Part shown: in pieces, positions 27,731 to 38,570 of the stretch | Numbering within the stretch: position 1 is the stretch's first letter | Layout of the letters: every line of letters begins with the position of its first letter | Assembly: GCA_017642895.1 (NCBI GenBank) | Contig: JAEPON010000010.1 | Span: 62,001 to 126,000 of the forward strand | DNA length: 64,000 bases | From: Roseitalea sp. | GTDB taxonomy: Bacteria; Pseudomonadota; Alphaproteobacteria; Rhizobiales; Rhizobiaceae | Direction: 5' to 3' | Notes under the pieces: generated by a model | What the model saw: the letters and a program-made list of their open reading frames with translations, nothing else | Told to the model about the DNA's origin: nothing | The model's database searches: none | Made by a program: the position numbers and the translations under genes

Positions 27731-30138
27731 TGCGTAACCGAAGGGCACACACGGCGAACGAACGCCGCACCGGACGTCGCCGCTGCCGCGATGCGGCTGC
27801 GCGCGCCGGGCATTTGCTGGCCGGTGTCGGCGTTTTCGCGCTCATCGCCGGCCTGCCGACGGTTACCGGAATCACGCCGGCGATCGCCCAGTCAAGCATT
27901 GACGAACTGGCCGCAAGCAGTGCCGACGGGCCGATGCTGTTGCAGGCCGACGAGCTCATCTACAACAATGATGAAGGCACGGTTTCGGCCCTGGGCAACG
28001 TGCGCATCGACTATGACGGTTCGAAGCTGGTCGCCCGTCAGGTGACCTACATCCAGGAAACCGGCCGGATGATCGCCATCGGCGATGTGGAAATCCTGCA
28101 GCCGGACGGCACGCGCCTGATTGCGGACGAGATCGACATCACCGACGATTTCCGCGACGGGTTTCTGAACGCGCTGCGCGTCGTCACACCCGACAATACC
28201 CGCTTTGTTGCCGAAAGTGCCGAGCGGCGCGACGGAAACATCACAGTGTTCAATCGCGGCATCTACACCGCGTGCGAGCCGTGCGAGGAACAGCCCGAAA
28301 AGCCGCCGCTTTGGCAGATCAAGTCCCAGCGCACGGTCTGGAACGCGGAGGAAAAGACGGTCCGGTTCGAACATGCAAGGTTCGAGTTTTTAGGCATTCC
28401 GATCGCCTATCTGCCGGTGTTCACCACCGCCGATCCGACAGTCAAGCGCAAAACCGGCTTTCTGGCGCCCAGCTTCCGTTATGCCGAGGAACTGGGCTTT
28501 GGCGTCCGGGTGCCGTTCTTCATCAACCTGGCGCCCAACTACGATCTGACGCTGACAGGCACAGGTTTCACACGTCAGGGCTTTCTCGGCGAGGCCGAGT
28601 TCCGTCACAGGCTGCACAACGGCATCTACAATCTCAAAGTGGCCGGCATTCAGCAGCAGCAACCGAACGCGTTCGGGCTGGGCACCGAAGACCGGCTGAA
28701 CCCGGATCGCGGCATGATCGGGACGTCGGGCGAGTTCAGGATCAACCCGCGCTGGCAATTCGGCTGGAACGGCATGCTCCAGTCCGACAAAAATTTCTCG
28801 CGCACCTATTCGATCGCCGGCTTCAATGAGGAAGTATTCCGCAACGAAGCCTGGCTCACCGGCCTTTCGGGGCAGAATTTCTTCGACACGCGGGTGATGC
28901 ATTTCGACGTGCAGGAAAGCACGCTCGATCCGGCCGGCCGCAACACCCAGCAGCCCAATGTGCTGCCCAGCACCGACTATAATTACGTACTTTCGCGCCC
29001 GGTCGCCGGGGGACAATTGTCGTTTAACGTGAACACGCGCGGCATCGTGCGCGAAACAGCCGAGACGCGCCTTGCGGCCGGTCCCGCCGACAACAATTTC
29101 GCCACCTTTGGCACGGACGGCAGTTCCTGGCGGTTTACGGCCGAAACCGAGTGGAAACGCACCTATACGACGCTGGGCGGCCTGCTGATCACGCCGATCC
29201 TGCACGCCCAGGGCGACAACACGGTCCTCGACGTCAACGCAACCGGCCCCCTGTCGCAGACGATGGAAACGAACGGCACGATGCTCGCCGGCAACGGAAC
29301 GCACTGGCGCGGCATGGCGACCGCCGGCCTTGAGACGCGGCTGCCGCTGCTGGTTACCGCCGCGGGTACCAGCCACGTGTTCGAACCGATCGCGCAGGTG
29401 TTCGTGCGGCCCGATGCGCCCAACAACGTGGTGCTTCCCAACGAGGACGCGCAGAGCCTGGTGTTCGATGCGTCCACATTGTTCGACCGCGACAAGTTTT
29501 CAGGCTACGACCGCATCGAGGGCGGCATAAGGGCCAATGTCGGCATTCGTTACAGCGGGATGCTCGGCGAAAACTGGAGCACCACGGGCGTCTTCGGGCA
29601 ATCCTATCATCTGGCCGGCGACAACCCATATGATGACGCCGACATCGTCAATGCCGGCGCCGATTCCGGGCTTGAGACGGCGCGCTCGGATTATGTCGCC
29701 CATGCGGGCGTGCGGCATCGGAGCGGGTTCGCTGCCAGCGTTGACGGGCGATTCGACGAAACCGATTTCGAGTTGCGCCGCGCCGATGCCGGGGTGTCGT
29801 TTTCCAATGCGACGATCTCGCTTGCGACCAATTACGCGATGATCAAGGCGCAGCCGACCTACGGGTTCAACACCGATCGGCAGGAGATTTCGGGATCGGG
29901 ATCGCTTCGGTTGACGGAGTATTGGCGGGCTCTGGGTTCGGTCACTTACGACATCTCGAACGACCGAATGACCAGCCGTTCGATCGGGCTCGCCTACGAC
30001 GATGAGTGCTTCCATTTCGGCTTTTCCTATACCGAAACGGTCGATACCGCCGATGCCATCACCCGCACCTTCGGTATCACTTTCGCGGCCAGGACCCTTG
30101 GCGATTTCGGCATCACCTCATCGGGCCTCGACCTCTGA
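27730..30138 (+). CDS. lptD: LPS assembly outer-membrane protein LptD
   Basis: Outer-membrane translocon that inserts LPS into the outer leaflet with LptE. 802 residues: a basic N-terminal stretch and signal helix (LLAGVGVFALIAGLPTV, cleavage near AIAQS), an OstA/LptA-like domain (LLQADELIYNNDEGTVSALG) and a long 26-strand-type barrel ending DFGITSSGLDL. Cysteines occur at TACEPC in the N-domain and in DDECFHFGFSY near the end, the places where disulfides join the domains in LptD. Starts by TAATG overlap with lptG. Confidence 0.94.
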   Translation: MRNRRAHTANERRTGRRRCRDAAARAGHLLAGVGVFALIAGLPTVTGITPAIAQSSIDELAASSADGPMLLQADELIYNNDEGTVSALGNVRIDYDGSKLVARQVTYIQETGRMIAIGDVEILQPDGTRLIADEIDITDDFRDGFLNALRVVTPDNTRFVAESAERRDGNITVFNRGIYTACEPCEEQPEKPPLWQIKSQRTVWNAEEKTVRFEHARFEFLGIPIAYLPVFTTADPTVKRKTGFLAPSFRYAEELGFGVRVPFFINLAPNYDLTLTGTGFTRQGFLGEAEFRHRLHNGIYNLKVAGIQQQQPNAFGLGTEDRLNPDRGMIGTSGEFRINPRWQFGWNGMLQSDKNFSRTYSIAGFNEEVFRNEAWLTGLSGQNFFDTRVMHFDVQESTLDPAGRNTQQPNVLPSTDYNYVLSRPVAGGQLSFNVNTRGIVRETAETRLAAGPADNNFATFGTDGSSWRFTAETEWKRTYTTLGGLLITPILHAQGDNTVLDVNATGPLSQTMETNGTMLAGNGTHWRGMATAGLETRLPLLVTAAGTSHVFEPIAQVFVRPDAPNNVVLPNEDAQSLVFDASTLFDRDKFSGYDRIEGGIRANVGIRYSGMLGENWSTTGVFGQSYHLAGDNPYDDADIVNAGADSGLETARSDYVAHAGVRHRSGFAASVDGRFDETDFELRRADAGVSFSNATISLATNYAMIKAQPTYGFNTDRQEISGSGSLRLTEYWRALGSVTYDISNDRMTSRSIGLAYDDECFHFGFSYTETVDTADAITRTFGITFAARTLGDFGITSSGLDL

Positions 30139-30253
30139 CCACCGTCATCGTTTTGCCCCGATGCGGAGGCAGGCACCGGGTAACCCTTGTGATCGACATT
30201 GCCGGTCGGATAAGACCGGTTCATCCAGCGAAAGACATTTGCCGAGGCCCGCC

Positions 30254-31210
30254 ATGGTTCCGACCCGTTTCCGATACCGCAACCACCTGATGGCTGCAGC
30301 CGTCGCGATCGCCGCCGCAACGGTGCCGATCGGACCTGCGGGGTCGCCTTTCGATGCCGCGCCGGCGCTCGCATCGGAGATCAGGGTCGTGGTCAATGAC
30401 GAGGTGGTCACCAGCTATGACATCGCCCGCCGCAGCGCGTTCCTGCGTCTGCAGCGCCGGCCGGGCAATGTGCGGCAACTGGCGACCGACGAACTGATCG
30501 ACGATGCGCTCAAGCGGGACGCCTTGCGCCGCGCCGGCATCACTGTTCCCGATTCGATGGTCAGCAACGCTTTCGGAAACTTTGCCAGCCGCAACAATAT
30601 GAGCACCGGCCAGTTGACGCAGATCCTCAACCAGGCCGGGGTCACAGCCGATCACTTCAGGGAGTTCATCCGGCTGCAGATCGGCTGGGGCCAGCTCGTG
30701 CAGGTGCGTGCCCGGTCCGAAAGCCAGTTGATGAGCGAACAGGATGTGGTGGCCCGGATGCTCGAGCAGGGTGGACAAAAGCCGACTTCGACCGAGTATA
30801 TCCTGCAGCAGGTGATCTTCGTGGTGCCACAGGCCAATCGCGGCCAGATTTCCGCACGTCGCACCGAGGCCAACAACATGCGCGGCCGCGTCAACAATTG
30901 CGACCAGACGTTGGCGATGGCGCAGAATTTGCGCGACGTGACCGTGCGCGATCTGGGACGGATCCTCGAACTGCAACTGCCCTCGAACTGGGCCGATGAC
31001 GTCAAGGGCCTGCAGACGGGTCAGACCACCAACATCAAGGACACCGAACGCGGCGTTGAGTTCATCGTCGTGTGCCGGGCGCGACAGGTCAGCGACGATC
31101 GTGTGGCGCAGCTTCAGTTTTCGACCGAAGCGCTTGAAGGCGATGGCGGCGATGCCGGTGCTGACCTCTTGTCGGAGTTGCGACAGAACGCCCGCATCCA
31201 GCGCCGTTGA
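30254..31210 (+). CDS. SurA-like periplasmic chaperone / peptidylprolyl isomerase
   Basis: 318 residues with a signal sequence (helix MAAAVAIAAATVPIG, cleavage near ALASE) and a SurA N-terminal chaperone domain opening IRVVVNDEVVTSYDIARRSA, as in SurA. The following region contains one parvulin-like segment (EYILQQVIFVVPQ) but I cannot find a complete PPIase domain, so isomerase activity is uncertain. Expected to deliver outer-membrane proteins, including LptD, through the periplasm. It lies between lptD and pdxA, the standard order. Confidence 0.85.
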   Translation: MVPTRFRYRNHLMAAAVAIAAATVPIGPAGSPFDAAPALASEIRVVVNDEVVTSYDIARRSAFLRLQRRPGNVRQLATDELIDDALKRDALRRAGITVPDSMVSNAFGNFASRNNMSTGQLTQILNQAGVTADHFREFIRLQIGWGQLVQVRARSESQLMSEQDVVARMLEQGGQKPTSTEYILQQVIFVVPQANRGQISARRTEANNMRGRVNNCDQTLAMAQNLRDVTVRDLGRILELQLPSNWADDVKGLQTGQTTNIKDTERGVEFIVVCRARQVSDDRVAQLQFSTEALEGDGGDAGADLLSELRQNARIQRR

Positions 31211-31231
31211 GCCGGACGGGGTGACCGGAGC

Positions 31232-32260
31232 ATGACCGGCCTGCCGATGCACCGTCCGCTGGCCGTCAGTTGCGGCGATCCGTCCGGGATCGGACCCGAT
31301 ATCATCCTGACGGCGTGGATCAAGCGCGTGTCGGCGGGTCTGACCGCCTTTTTCTGCATCGGCGATCCGGACCAACTCGCCGCCCGGGCCCGATTGCTGG
31401 ACCTGGATGTTCCGATCCGGGCTGTTGAACCGGAGAACGCGGCCGCAACGTTCAACGACGCACTGCCGGTCGTGCCGCTCTCCAATCGACTGGAAGAACG
31501 ACCCGGCACGCCCTTATCCGGCAATGCCAAAGGCATCATCGAAGCGATCAAGCGCGCCGTCGCGCTGACCATGGATGGTTTGAGCGCGGGTGTCGTCACG
31601 GCGCCCATCGCCAAAAAGCCGCTCTATGAAGCGGGTTTCGCGCAGCCCGGCCACACCGAATATCTGGCCGAACTGGCCGCCGCACACAGCGGCACCAGGG
31701 CCCGGCCCGTCATGATGATTGCCGGGCCGACGCTGCGCACCATTCCGGTCACAATCCACATTCCGCTGGCCGATGTGCCGGCTGCGTTGACGACGGAGCT
31801 GATCGCCGAGACGATCCGCGTCGCCGATCGGGACTTGAAGACACGATTCGGCATCGCTCGCCCCCGCATCGCCGTTGCCGGGCTGAACCCGCATGCCGGC
31901 GAGGCCGGCGCGCTCGGCGCCGAAGACGCCGGCATCGTCGCGCCAGCGGTCGATCAGATGCGTGCCGAGGGCATTGACGCGACCGGCCCCCTGCCCGCCG
32001 ACACGATGTTCCACGAGGCCGCGCGTGCGACGCATGATGTTGCCGTGTGCATGTATCACGACCAGGCGCTGATCCCGGCCAAGGCGCTCGATTTCGACCA
32101 GGGTGTCAATGTCACGCTCGGCCTGCCCTTCATCCGCACATCGCCGGACCACGGCACGGCCTTCGCCATTGCCGGCACCGGCGCGGCGCGGCCCGACAGC
32201 TTTGTTGCCGCGCTGAAAATGGCGTCGGGCATGGCCTTGCGCGTTCCGGCTGCGGCGTGA
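31232..32260 (+). CDS. pdxA: 4-hydroxythreonine-4-phosphate dehydrogenase
   Basis: NAD-dependent step of pyridoxal phosphate synthesis. 342 residues starting at ATG 31232. Core blocks: [17 protein letters not shown] near residue 10, [15 protein letters not shown] (substrate Lys region), the metal-binding His of [11 protein letters not shown], and [27 protein letters not shown] gives a second metal His, and [14 protein letters not shown] the last. Length is normal. Stop overlaps rsmA start as GTGA. Confidence 0.95.
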   Translation: MTGLPMHRPLAVSCGDPSGIGPDIILTAWIKRVSAGLTAFFCIGDPDQLAARARLLDLDVPIRAVEPENAAATFNDALPVVPLSNRLEERPGTPLSGNAKGIIEAIKRAVALTMDGLSAGVVTAPIAKKPLYEAGFAQPGHTEYLAELAAAHSGTRARPVMMIAGPTLRTIPVTIHIPLADVPAALTTELIAETIRVADRDLKTRFGIARPRIAVAGLNPHAGEAGALGAEDAGIVAPAVDQMRAEGIDATGPLPADTMFHEAARATHDVAVCMYHDQALIPAKALDFDQGVNVTLGLPFIRTSPDHGTAFAIAGTGAARPDSFVAALKMASGMALRVPAAA

Positions 32261-33096
32261 GCGACCGGCTTGCGATCGACGGACTGCCGCCGCTGCGCGA
32301 TGTTGTCGACGCGCATGGGCTCGCGGCGCGAAAGGCGCTGGGCCAGAACTTCCTGCTCGATCTCAACCTGACATCGAAGATCGCGCGGCAGGCCGGCGAT
32401 CTGTCGAACACCACCGTTGTCGAAGTCGGCCCCGGTCCGGGCGGGCTGACGCGGGCGCTGCTGATGGCGGGCGCGCGCCATGTCATCGCCGTTGAACGCG
32501 ATGCGCGGTGCCTTCCGGCGCTGGCGGCCATCGCAGACCACCATCGGGAACGGCTGACGGTGATCGAGGGCGATGCGTTGACCGAGGATTTTGCCGCTCT
32601 TGCCGCCGATGACGCACCGGTCGCGATCGTCGCCAACCTGCCCTACAATGTAGGCACGGCGCTGCTGACGAACTGGCTCGGCGGAGAGGATTGGCCGCCC
32701 TTTTACGCGTCGATGACATTGATGTTCCAGCGTGAGGTGGCCGAGCGCATCGTCGCCGATCCGGGCGAAGCGGCCTATGGGCGACTGGGCGTACTCGCCG
32801 GCTGGCGCACCGATGCGGCGATCTGCTTCGACGTGTCGCCACAGGCGTTCTGGCCGCCGCCCAAGGTGACGTCGTCTGTCGTCCATCTGACGCCGAAATC
32901 GGCGCCGATCCCCTGCGATGTCGCAAGGCTCGAAACCGTCACGCGGCACGCGTTCGGTCAGCGGCGCAAGATGCTCCGACAAAGCCTTAGGCCGGTCGGC
33001 GGCGCCGCACTGCTCGAACGCGCGGGCATCGACGAAACACGACGCGCCGAAACGCTGTCGATCGCCGAGTTTTGCGCCCTTGCCAACGCTCTATGA
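32257..33096 (+). CDS. rsmA: 16S rRNA (A1518/A1519-N6)-dimethyltransferase
   Basis: Dimethylates two adjacent adenines near the 3' end of 16S rRNA as a late check of 30S assembly. 279 residues from GTG 32257. [15 protein letters not shown] is the usual start, [16 protein letters not shown] binds SAM, and [11 protein letters not shown] is the catalytic N-L-P-Y motif. The end [14 protein letters not shown] is typical. Its stop overlaps the gmk stop on the opposite strand by 6 bp. Confidence 0.95.
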   Translation: MSDRLAIDGLPPLRDVVDAHGLAARKALGQNFLLDLNLTSKIARQAGDLSNTTVVEVGPGPGGLTRALLMAGARHVIAVERDARCLPALAAIADHHRERLTVIEGDALTEDFAALAADDAPVAIVANLPYNVGTALLTNWLGGEDWPPFYASMTLMFQREVAERIVADPGEAAYGRLGVLAGWRTDAAICFDVSPQAFWPPPKVTSSVVHLTPKSAPIPCDVARLETVTRHAFGQRRKMLRQSLRPVGGAALLERAGIDETRRAETLSIAEFCALANAL

Positions 33097-33780
33097 GGGA
33101 TCGCCGGCTTTCCAGTCGGACTTCAAAAGCCCGGTGACGAAATCAAACAGGCCGGGACGGCGGTCTCGACGCAACCGTTCCGCGCGAACAATTGCCCGCA
33201 CCGCTTCGAACGCCCGATCCAGATCGTCATTGACGATCACATAGTCATATTCGCGCCAATGCTCGATCTCGATTGCGGCATTTTGCAGCCGCTGTTCGAT
33301 CACCTCCGGCCGGTCCTCGGCACGGCGCATCAGGCGGGCGCGCAACTCGGCCATGGAGGGCGGCAGGATGAAGACGGACACCACATCGGCACGCATCTTC
33401 TCCGTCATCTGTTTGGCGCCCTGCCAGTCGATATCGAACAGCATGTCGCGGCCATCCGCCATGGCCTGCTCGACGGGCGCTCTGGGCGTTGCATAATAAT
33501 TGCCGTGCACTTCGGCCCATTCGAGCAGATCGTCATCGTCGCGCATGCGCATGAAGGTCCGCTCATCGACGAAACCGTAGTGGACACCTTCGATCTCGCT
33601 GCCCCGGCGCGCACGCGTTGTGACGGAAACGGACAGCTCGAACCCGTCATCGATCTCCATCAGATTGCGCGCGATCGTCGACTTGCCCGCGCCGGATGGC
33701 GAGGACAGGACGAGCATCAGCCCGCGGCGGGCGATCCGGGCGCCCACAGCGTCCGCGTTAAGTGTTGTCATGGCTGCCAC
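33091..33780 (-). CDS. gmk: Guanylate kinase
   Basis: Phosphorylates GMP to GDP with ATP. 229 residues: P-loop [16 protein letters not shown] near residue 25, GMP-binding [19 protein letters not shown] and [10 protein letters not shown], and a lid region near [22 protein letters not shown] at 33780 has GGAGAGGG five bases upstream; ATG at 33771 is the other candidate start. It follows yicC by about 30 bp on the same strand; gmk-yicC pairing is conserved. Confidence 0.94.
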   Translation of the reverse strand: MAAMTTLNADAVGARIARRGLMLVLSSPSGAGKSTIARNLMEIDDGFELSVSVTTRARRGSEIEGVHYGFVDERTFMRMRDDDDLLEWAEVHGNYYATPRAPVEQAMADGRDMLFDIDWQGAKQMTEKMRADVVSVFILPPSMAELRARLMRRAEDRPEVIEQRLQNAAIEIEHWREYDYVIVNDDLDRAFEAVRAIVRAERLRRDRRPGLFDFVTGLLKSDWKAGDPS

Positions 33781-33811
33781 GGCACCCTCTCCGTCGTGAC
33801 CCGTTGACCAT

Positions 33812-34699
33812 CTATTGCAGGTTTTGCACCTGTTCGCGCAACTGGTCGATCACCGATTTGAGTTCAAGGCCGATGCCGGTCAGCCCCGCCGACGGTGATT
33901 TCGAACACAGCGTGTTTGCCTCGCGGTTGAATTCCTGTGCGAGGAAGTCGAGCTTGCGGCCTATCGGGCCGCCTTCGGACAGATGCGCGCGCGCGGCGGC
34001 GACATGGGCCTTCAGACGGCCGATCTCCTCGGTGATGTCAGCCTTGGCGGCGAGAAGCGCCACCTCCACGCTCAGGCGCTCGGGGTCGATCCCGGTGTCA
34101 CCGACAAGCCGTTCGACCTGTGCGGAAAGACGCGCGCCGATCGCGCCCGGCTGGCTTTCGGGTTCTTGGGCGGCGCGGTCAACCAACATTTCGATCATGT
34201 CGACATGGCCGGCAACGAGCGCCGCCATCGCGGCGCCTTCGGCGCGGCGCGCGGCAACCAGCCCCTCGAGCGCCGCATCGACCAGCGCATCGATACCGGT
34301 GCCGTCTGCGGGATCAAGGCCGGTGGGCCCGTCATCGGCCATGACCACGCCGCGCACCTGCAAGAGCCCGTCGGTGGTCGGTGCCGCGAGCCCGGTTTCG
34401 ACCGAAAGCGCCAAGGCCCGGGCGGCGACATGGCGAAAGGCATCCGCATCGATTGCAAGGGGTGTGGTGTCAGCCGCCGCTTCGGCACCAATCGACATCT
34501 GAACATTGCCGCGCGCAATCCGGCCGCCGATCCGCTTCTTGAGGCCCTGCTCCAGCGGCTCGAGGCCCGGCGGGACGCGCAGCTTGATGTCCAGCGACCG
34601 GCCATTGACCGACCTGACGTCGCACCGGGCCTGAACGCTTCCAATGAGCCGGTGCGCGGTGGCAAATCCGGTCATTGACTGAATGTCCGCCTCGCTCAT
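33812..34699 (-). CDS. YicC family protein (endoribonuclease-type)
   Basis: 295 residues, YicC/YloC family; characterised members are RNA endonucleases or affect RNA turnover. The start [17 protein letters not shown] includes the family's SMTGF. An N-terminal YicC domain follows ([16 protein letters not shown]), and the DUF1732 end is typical: [20 protein letters not shown] and [13 protein letters not shown]. The frame is open far upstream, but ATG 34699 with GGGGGAG before it gives the family's length. Between mltG and gmk. Confidence 0.9.
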   Translation of the reverse strand: MSEADIQSMTGFATAHRLIGSVQARCDVRSVNGRSLDIKLRVPPGLEPLEQGLKKRIGGRIARGNVQMSIGAEAAADTTPLAIDADAFRHVAARALALSVETGLAAPTTDGLLQVRGVVMADDGPTGLDPADGTGIDALVDAALEGLVAARRAEGAAMAALVAGHVDMIEMLVDRAAQEPESQPGAIGARLSAQVERLVGDTGIDPERLSVEVALLAAKADITEEIGRLKAHVAAARAHLSEGGPIGRKLDFLAQEFNREANTLCSKSPSAGLTGIGLELKSVIDQLREQVQNLQ

Positions 34700-34733
34700 G
34701 GCTCCCCCTGCCGCCACCGCCGACTTCACCGAA

Positions 34734-35939
34734 TCAATCTTGCGAGGTCGCACCCTCGGCGGCTTCCTCGCGCGCGGCTTCGCGCTCAGCCTCGATCTGC
34801 CGCCATCGGCGCACATTGGCATTGTGTTCGTCAAGCGTCTTGGCAAATGCGTGGCCGCCGGTTCCGTCGGCAACGAAGTAGAGTTCGTCCGTGCGCGCGG
34901 GATTGGCGACCGCTTCGAGCGACGCCCGGCCGGGAATGGCGATCGGGCCCGGCGGCAGGCCGTCGATCTGATAGGTGTTGTAAGGGGTGGGATTGTCGAT
35001 GTCGGACTGGTAGATCGGCCGATCGGCCGGCTTTCCCTCACCGCCGAAGATGCCGTAGATGATGGTCGGGTCGGACTGCAGCCGCATGCCGCGTTCCAGA
35101 CGGTTGACGAAGACGCCGGCAACGCGCGGGCGTTCTTCGGCAAGCGCCGTCTCCTTTTCGACAATGGAGGCCAGCGTGACGAACTCGTTGATGTCGGCAA
35201 GCGGCAAATCGGGCACACGCTTTTCCCAGATCTGGGCGATCAGGCGTTCCTGCTGATCTATCATGCGGGCGATGATGTCGTTGCGCTCGGTGCCGCGGGT
35301 GAATTTTTGCGTGTCGGCGATCAGCATGCCTTCGGGCGGCATGTCGGAGGGCATATCGCCTGCCAGAAGCTCGTTTTCGGCGATCCGTCCAAAGGCCTGG
35401 CTGACCGTCGTGCCTTCCACGATTGTCAGCGGATGCAAGATGGCAACACCCTGCACCATCGTTTCCATGATCTGCTTCATCGACGCACCGGCCGTGATCT
35501 CGAATTCACCGGCCTTGAACGCGTCCTGGTTGCCATGCGCGCGCGCGCCAAGTTCGAAAATCCGCGCACTGGTGATCATGTCGCGCCGCTCAAGCCCATC
35601 GGCGATCTGGATCAATGTGGAACCGGGCCGCACCATATAGGTCGAAGAGGCGGTCAACGGGCCGGGCTGCTCGAAGCGCAGCTTGCCCAGATACATCGCC
35701 GCACCCAGCGCGACCATCGACAGGATGAGCAGCGTGAACAGGAAATTGGCGAAGATGACGACCTGGTTGCGCGCAGCCTTGGCGCGCCGGCGCTTTGGCG
35801 GCTCGACACCGCCGTCGGGACGCAGGGCCTGGGACGCCGAACGCGGTATCGGGCGCCCGCCGGTGTCCGAGGCCACCGGGTCCGCGCCTGGCACCACCGG
35901 CTTGCCGTTGCCGCGACCGAACTGGATCTTGTCACTCAC
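34734..35939 (-). CDS. mltG: Endolytic peptidoglycan transglycosylase MltG
   Basis: Inner-membrane enzyme that cuts nascent glycan strands and so limits their length. 401 residues: a cytoplasmic basic N-terminus, one helix (VIFANFLFTLLILSMVALG, about residues 60-80), a LysM-like domain, and the YceG catalytic domain. The catalytic Glu lies in TLASIVEKETALAEER, and DPTIIYGIFG and YNTYQIDGLPPGPI are standard blocks. GTG at 35939 has AGGGG 8 bp upstream. A 187-bp gap separates it from fabF; no gene is seen there. Confidence 0.93.
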   Translation of the reverse strand: MSDKIQFGRGNGKPVVPGADPVASDTGGRPIPRSASQALRPDGGVEPPKRRRAKAARNQVVIFANFLFTLLILSMVALGAAMYLGKLRFEQPGPLTASSTYMVRPGSTLIQIADGLERRDMITSARIFELGARAHGNQDAFKAGEFEITAGASMKQIMETMVQGVAILHPLTIVEGTTVSQAFGRIAENELLAGDMPSDMPPEGMLIADTQKFTRGTERNDIIARMIDQQERLIAQIWEKRVPDLPLADINEFVTLASIVEKETALAEERPRVAGVFVNRLERGMRLQSDPTIIYGIFGGEGKPADRPIYQSDIDNPTPYNTYQIDGLPPGPIAIPGRASLEAVANPARTDELYFVADGTGGHAFAKTLDEHNANVRRWRQIEAEREAAREEAAEGATSQD

Positions 35940-36126
35940 GCTGCATCCCCTGATGTCGAACGATGGCGGTTGGTTGGTGTCCCGAGGCGCCGGCGCAAAC
36001 GAACACCGGCATGGCCCAGGTCATGACATGGCAAACCGAACGTCATGGTTTGGCGCATCGAGCCGCACAATAAAAGCCTTTGTGGCGAAAAACCGGTGGG
36101 TGGCCAGCGATGGCGCCGACCAAGCG

Positions 36127-37389
36127 TCAGGCGTCGAAACGGCGCAACACCAGCGAGGCGTTCGTGCCGCCAAAACCGAACGAGTTTGACAGGGCGATAT
36201 CGACCGGACGCTCACGCTTGACGTGCGGCACCAGATCGATCGCCGTCTCGACATCGGGGTTGTCGAGATTGATCGTCGGCGGGACGACCTGGTCGCGAAT
36301 GGCCAGCGTGCAGAAGATCGCTTCGACCGCGCCGGCGGCACCCAGAAGATGGCCGATGCACGATTTGGTCGATGACATCGATATCTTGCCGGCAGCATTG
36401 CCCAAGACCCGTTCCACCGCGCCCAGTTCGATCGTGTCGGCCATGGTCGATGTGCCATGGGCGTTGATATAGTCGATCTCGGCCGGTGCGATGCCGGCGC
36501 GGGCCAGCGCGGAGCGCATGCAGCGTTCGGCGCCCTCGCCATCCTCGGACGGCGCCGTGATGTGATAGGCATCGCCCGACAGGCCATAGCCGACCACCTC
36601 GGCGTAGATTTTCGCACCGCGCGCCCTGGCGTGCTCAAGTTCCTCGAGCACGACGACGCCGGCGCCCTCGCCCATCACGAACCCGTCGCGGTCACGGTCA
36701 TAGGGACGCGAGGCGGCGGTGGGGTCCTCGTTGCGGCTGGTCGACAGCGCCTTGCACGCGGCAAAGCCGGCCATCGAAATCCGGCACACGGGCGATTCGG
36801 TGCCGCCGGCGACCATCACGTCAGCATCGCCCAACGCGATCAGGCGGCTTGCATCGCCGATGGCGTGGGCGCCCGTCGAACAGGCGGTGACGACCGAATG
36901 GTTCGGGCCGCGCAGCCTGTGGCGGATCGAGACATGGCCGCTGACCAGATTGATCAGCCGGCCGGGAATGAAGAAGGGCGAAACACGTCTTGGACCGCGA
37001 TCGCGCAGCACATGGCCGGTCTCGACAATGCCCTCGATGCCGCCAATGCCCGATCCGATCAGGACGCCGGTGGCGATCTGGTCTTCATCGGATTGGGGGT
37101 GCCAGTCGGCATCGGCCAGCGCCTGTTCGGCCGCGGCAACGCCGTAGACGATGAAATCGTCAACCTTGCGCTGCTCCTTGGGCTCCATCCAGTCGTCGGC
37201 ATTGTAGGTGCCGTCGCTGCCATCGCCGAACGGCAGGCGACAGGCAATCTGCGCCGGCAGGTCGTCAACTTCGAACTCGGCAACCTTACGCGCGGCGCTC
37301 TGGCCTTCGAGCAGACGCGCCCATGTGGTCTCGGCGTCCGCCGCAAGCGGCGAAACCATGCCGATTCCGGTTATGACAACACGGCGCAT
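36127..37389 (-). CDS. fabF: 3-oxoacyl-ACP synthase II
   Basis: Condenses malonyl-ACP with growing acyl-ACP in fatty acid elongation. 420 residues from ATG 37389 (MRRVVITGIGMVSPL, the normal start); two other Mets lie up to eight codons upstream. Catalytic set complete: Cys170 in VTACSTGAHA, His311 in NAHGTST, Lys342 in SSTKSCIGH and His347. Directly downstream of acpP (44 bp), as usual. Confidence 0.96.
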   Translation of the reverse strand: MRRVVITGIGMVSPLAADAETTWARLLEGQSAARKVAEFEVDDLPAQIACRLPFGDGSDGTYNADDWMEPKEQRKVDDFIVYGVAAAEQALADADWHPQSDEDQIATGVLIGSGIGGIEGIVETGHVLRDRGPRRVSPFFIPGRLINLVSGHVSIRHRLRGPNHSVVTACSTGAHAIGDASRLIALGDADVMVAGGTESPVCRISMAGFAACKALSTSRNEDPTAASRPYDRDRDGFVMGEGAGVVVLEELEHARARGAKIYAEVVGYGLSGDAYHITAPSEDGEGAERCMRSALARAGIAPAEIDYINAHGTSTMADTIELGAVERVLGNAAGKISMSSTKSCIGHLLGAAGAVEAIFCTLAIRDQVVPPTINLDNPDVETAIDLVPHVKRERPVDIALSNSFGFGGTNASLVLRRFDA

Positions 37390-37433
37390 CTGCATCGTGG
37401 GGGCACCGGGCATGACTGGTCTGGCGTCAGCGA

Positions 37434-37670
37434 TCAGGCGTTGGCTTTTTCGATGAACTTGACCGCGTCGCCCACGGTCAGGATCGTCTCGGCGGCATCA
37501 TCGGGGATTTCCACGCCGAACTCTTCCTCGAACGCCATCACGAGTTCGACCGTGTCGAGGCTGTCGGCGCCCAGATCATCAATGAAGCTCGCGCTTTCAG
37601 ACACCTTTTCAGCATCGACCCCAAGGTGCTCGACAACGATTTTCTTGACCCGGTCTGCAACATCACTCAT
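37434..37670 (-). CDS. acpP: Acyl carrier protein
   Basis: Carries the acyl chain on a 4'-phosphopantetheine arm. 78 residues, strongly acidic, with the modified serine in [19 protein letters not shown] (Ser37). Intact and of standard length. Lies between fabG and fabF; the 123-bp gap upstream of it may hold its own promoter, as acpP needs high expression, but no clear box is seen. Confidence 0.97.
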   Translation of the reverse strand: MSDVADRVKKIVVEHLGVDAEKVSESASFIDDLGADSLDTVELVMAFEEEFGVEIPDDAAETILTVGDAVKFIEKANA

Positions 37671-37793
37671 GTCGGAAATCCTTGACTGGTTGGATTATGT
37701 TCGCCCGTGACTATCCGCACCCGCCAGCCTAATCAAGTTGAAAGAGCGGAGCGAAAAGAAGTTTGTGGACGGCCGCAAGGCCCGCCCGAAGCC

Positions 37794-38531
37794 TCATATC
37801 ATCGCCATGCCGCCATTGACGTGCAGCGTCTGGCCGGTGACGTAGGCAGCCTCGTCGGAGGCCAGAAACGCCACCGTGGACGCCACTTCAGCGCCGGTGC
37901 CCATGCGCTTCATCGGGATCGCGCCCATAATGGCGTCGGTCTGTTTTTCATTGAGTTTTTCGGTCATGGCGCTTTCGATGAAGCCCGGCGCGACGCAGTT
38001 GACCGTCACGTTGCGCGAGGCGATCTCCTGGGCCAGCGACTTCGAAAAACCGATCAGGCCGGCCTTGGAGGCGCAATAATTGGCCTGGCCGGGATTGCCG
38101 GTGACGCCGACGACGGAGGTGATGTTGACGATGCGGCCGCCGCGTCGGCGCATCATGGGGTGGGTCAACGCCCGTGTCAGCCGGAAGACCGCCGTCAGGT
38201 TGATTTCGATGACCGTATCCCAGTCTTCGTCGGACATGCGCACGAACAAACCATCACGCGTGATGCCGGCATTGTTGACCAGAATATCGACGCCTTCGAG
38301 CTCCGCCTCGGCCCTTTTGGCCAGTTCATCGACGGCGGCGCGATCGGACAGGTTGGCCGGAAAAAGGTGCACACGATTACCGAGTTCGCCAGCCAGCGCC
38401 TCCAGCTTTTCCTCGCGCGTGCCGTGCAGGCCGACAATCGCGCCCCGATCATGCAACAGGCGGGCGATCGCCTCGCCAATACCGCCGGACGCGCCGGTCA
38501 CCAGCGCCTTGCGGCCGCTCAGATCGATCAT
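37794..38531 (-). CDS. fabG: 3-oxoacyl-ACP reductase
   Basis: NADPH-dependent reduction step of fatty acid elongation. 245 residues with TGASGGIGEAIAR near residue 12, VNNAGITRDGLFVRM (typical FabG), and the catalytic Tyr-x3-Lys in GQANYCASKAGLIG. Ends in TGQTLHVNGGMAMI, the usual FabG finish. fabD lies 39 bp upstream on the same strand. Confidence 0.96.
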   Translation of the reverse strand: MIDLSGRKALVTGASGGIGEAIARLLHDRGAIVGLHGTREEKLEALAGELGNRVHLFPANLSDRAAVDELAKRAEAELEGVDILVNNAGITRDGLFVRMSDEDWDTVIEINLTAVFRLTRALTHPMMRRRGGRIVNITSVVGVTGNPGQANYCASKAGLIGFSKSLAQEIASRNVTVNCVAPGFIESAMTEKLNEKQTDAIMGAIPMKRMGTGAEVASTVAFLASDEAAYVTGQTLHVNGGMAMI

Positions 38532-38570
38532 GGCAATTTCCGTTCCATTGTCTTGACCCGCCCTTCGGGG

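Noticed and set aside
37671..37793. CATAAT as -10 element of an acpP promoter
   Set aside because: No -35 at a fitting distance; could not be supported.
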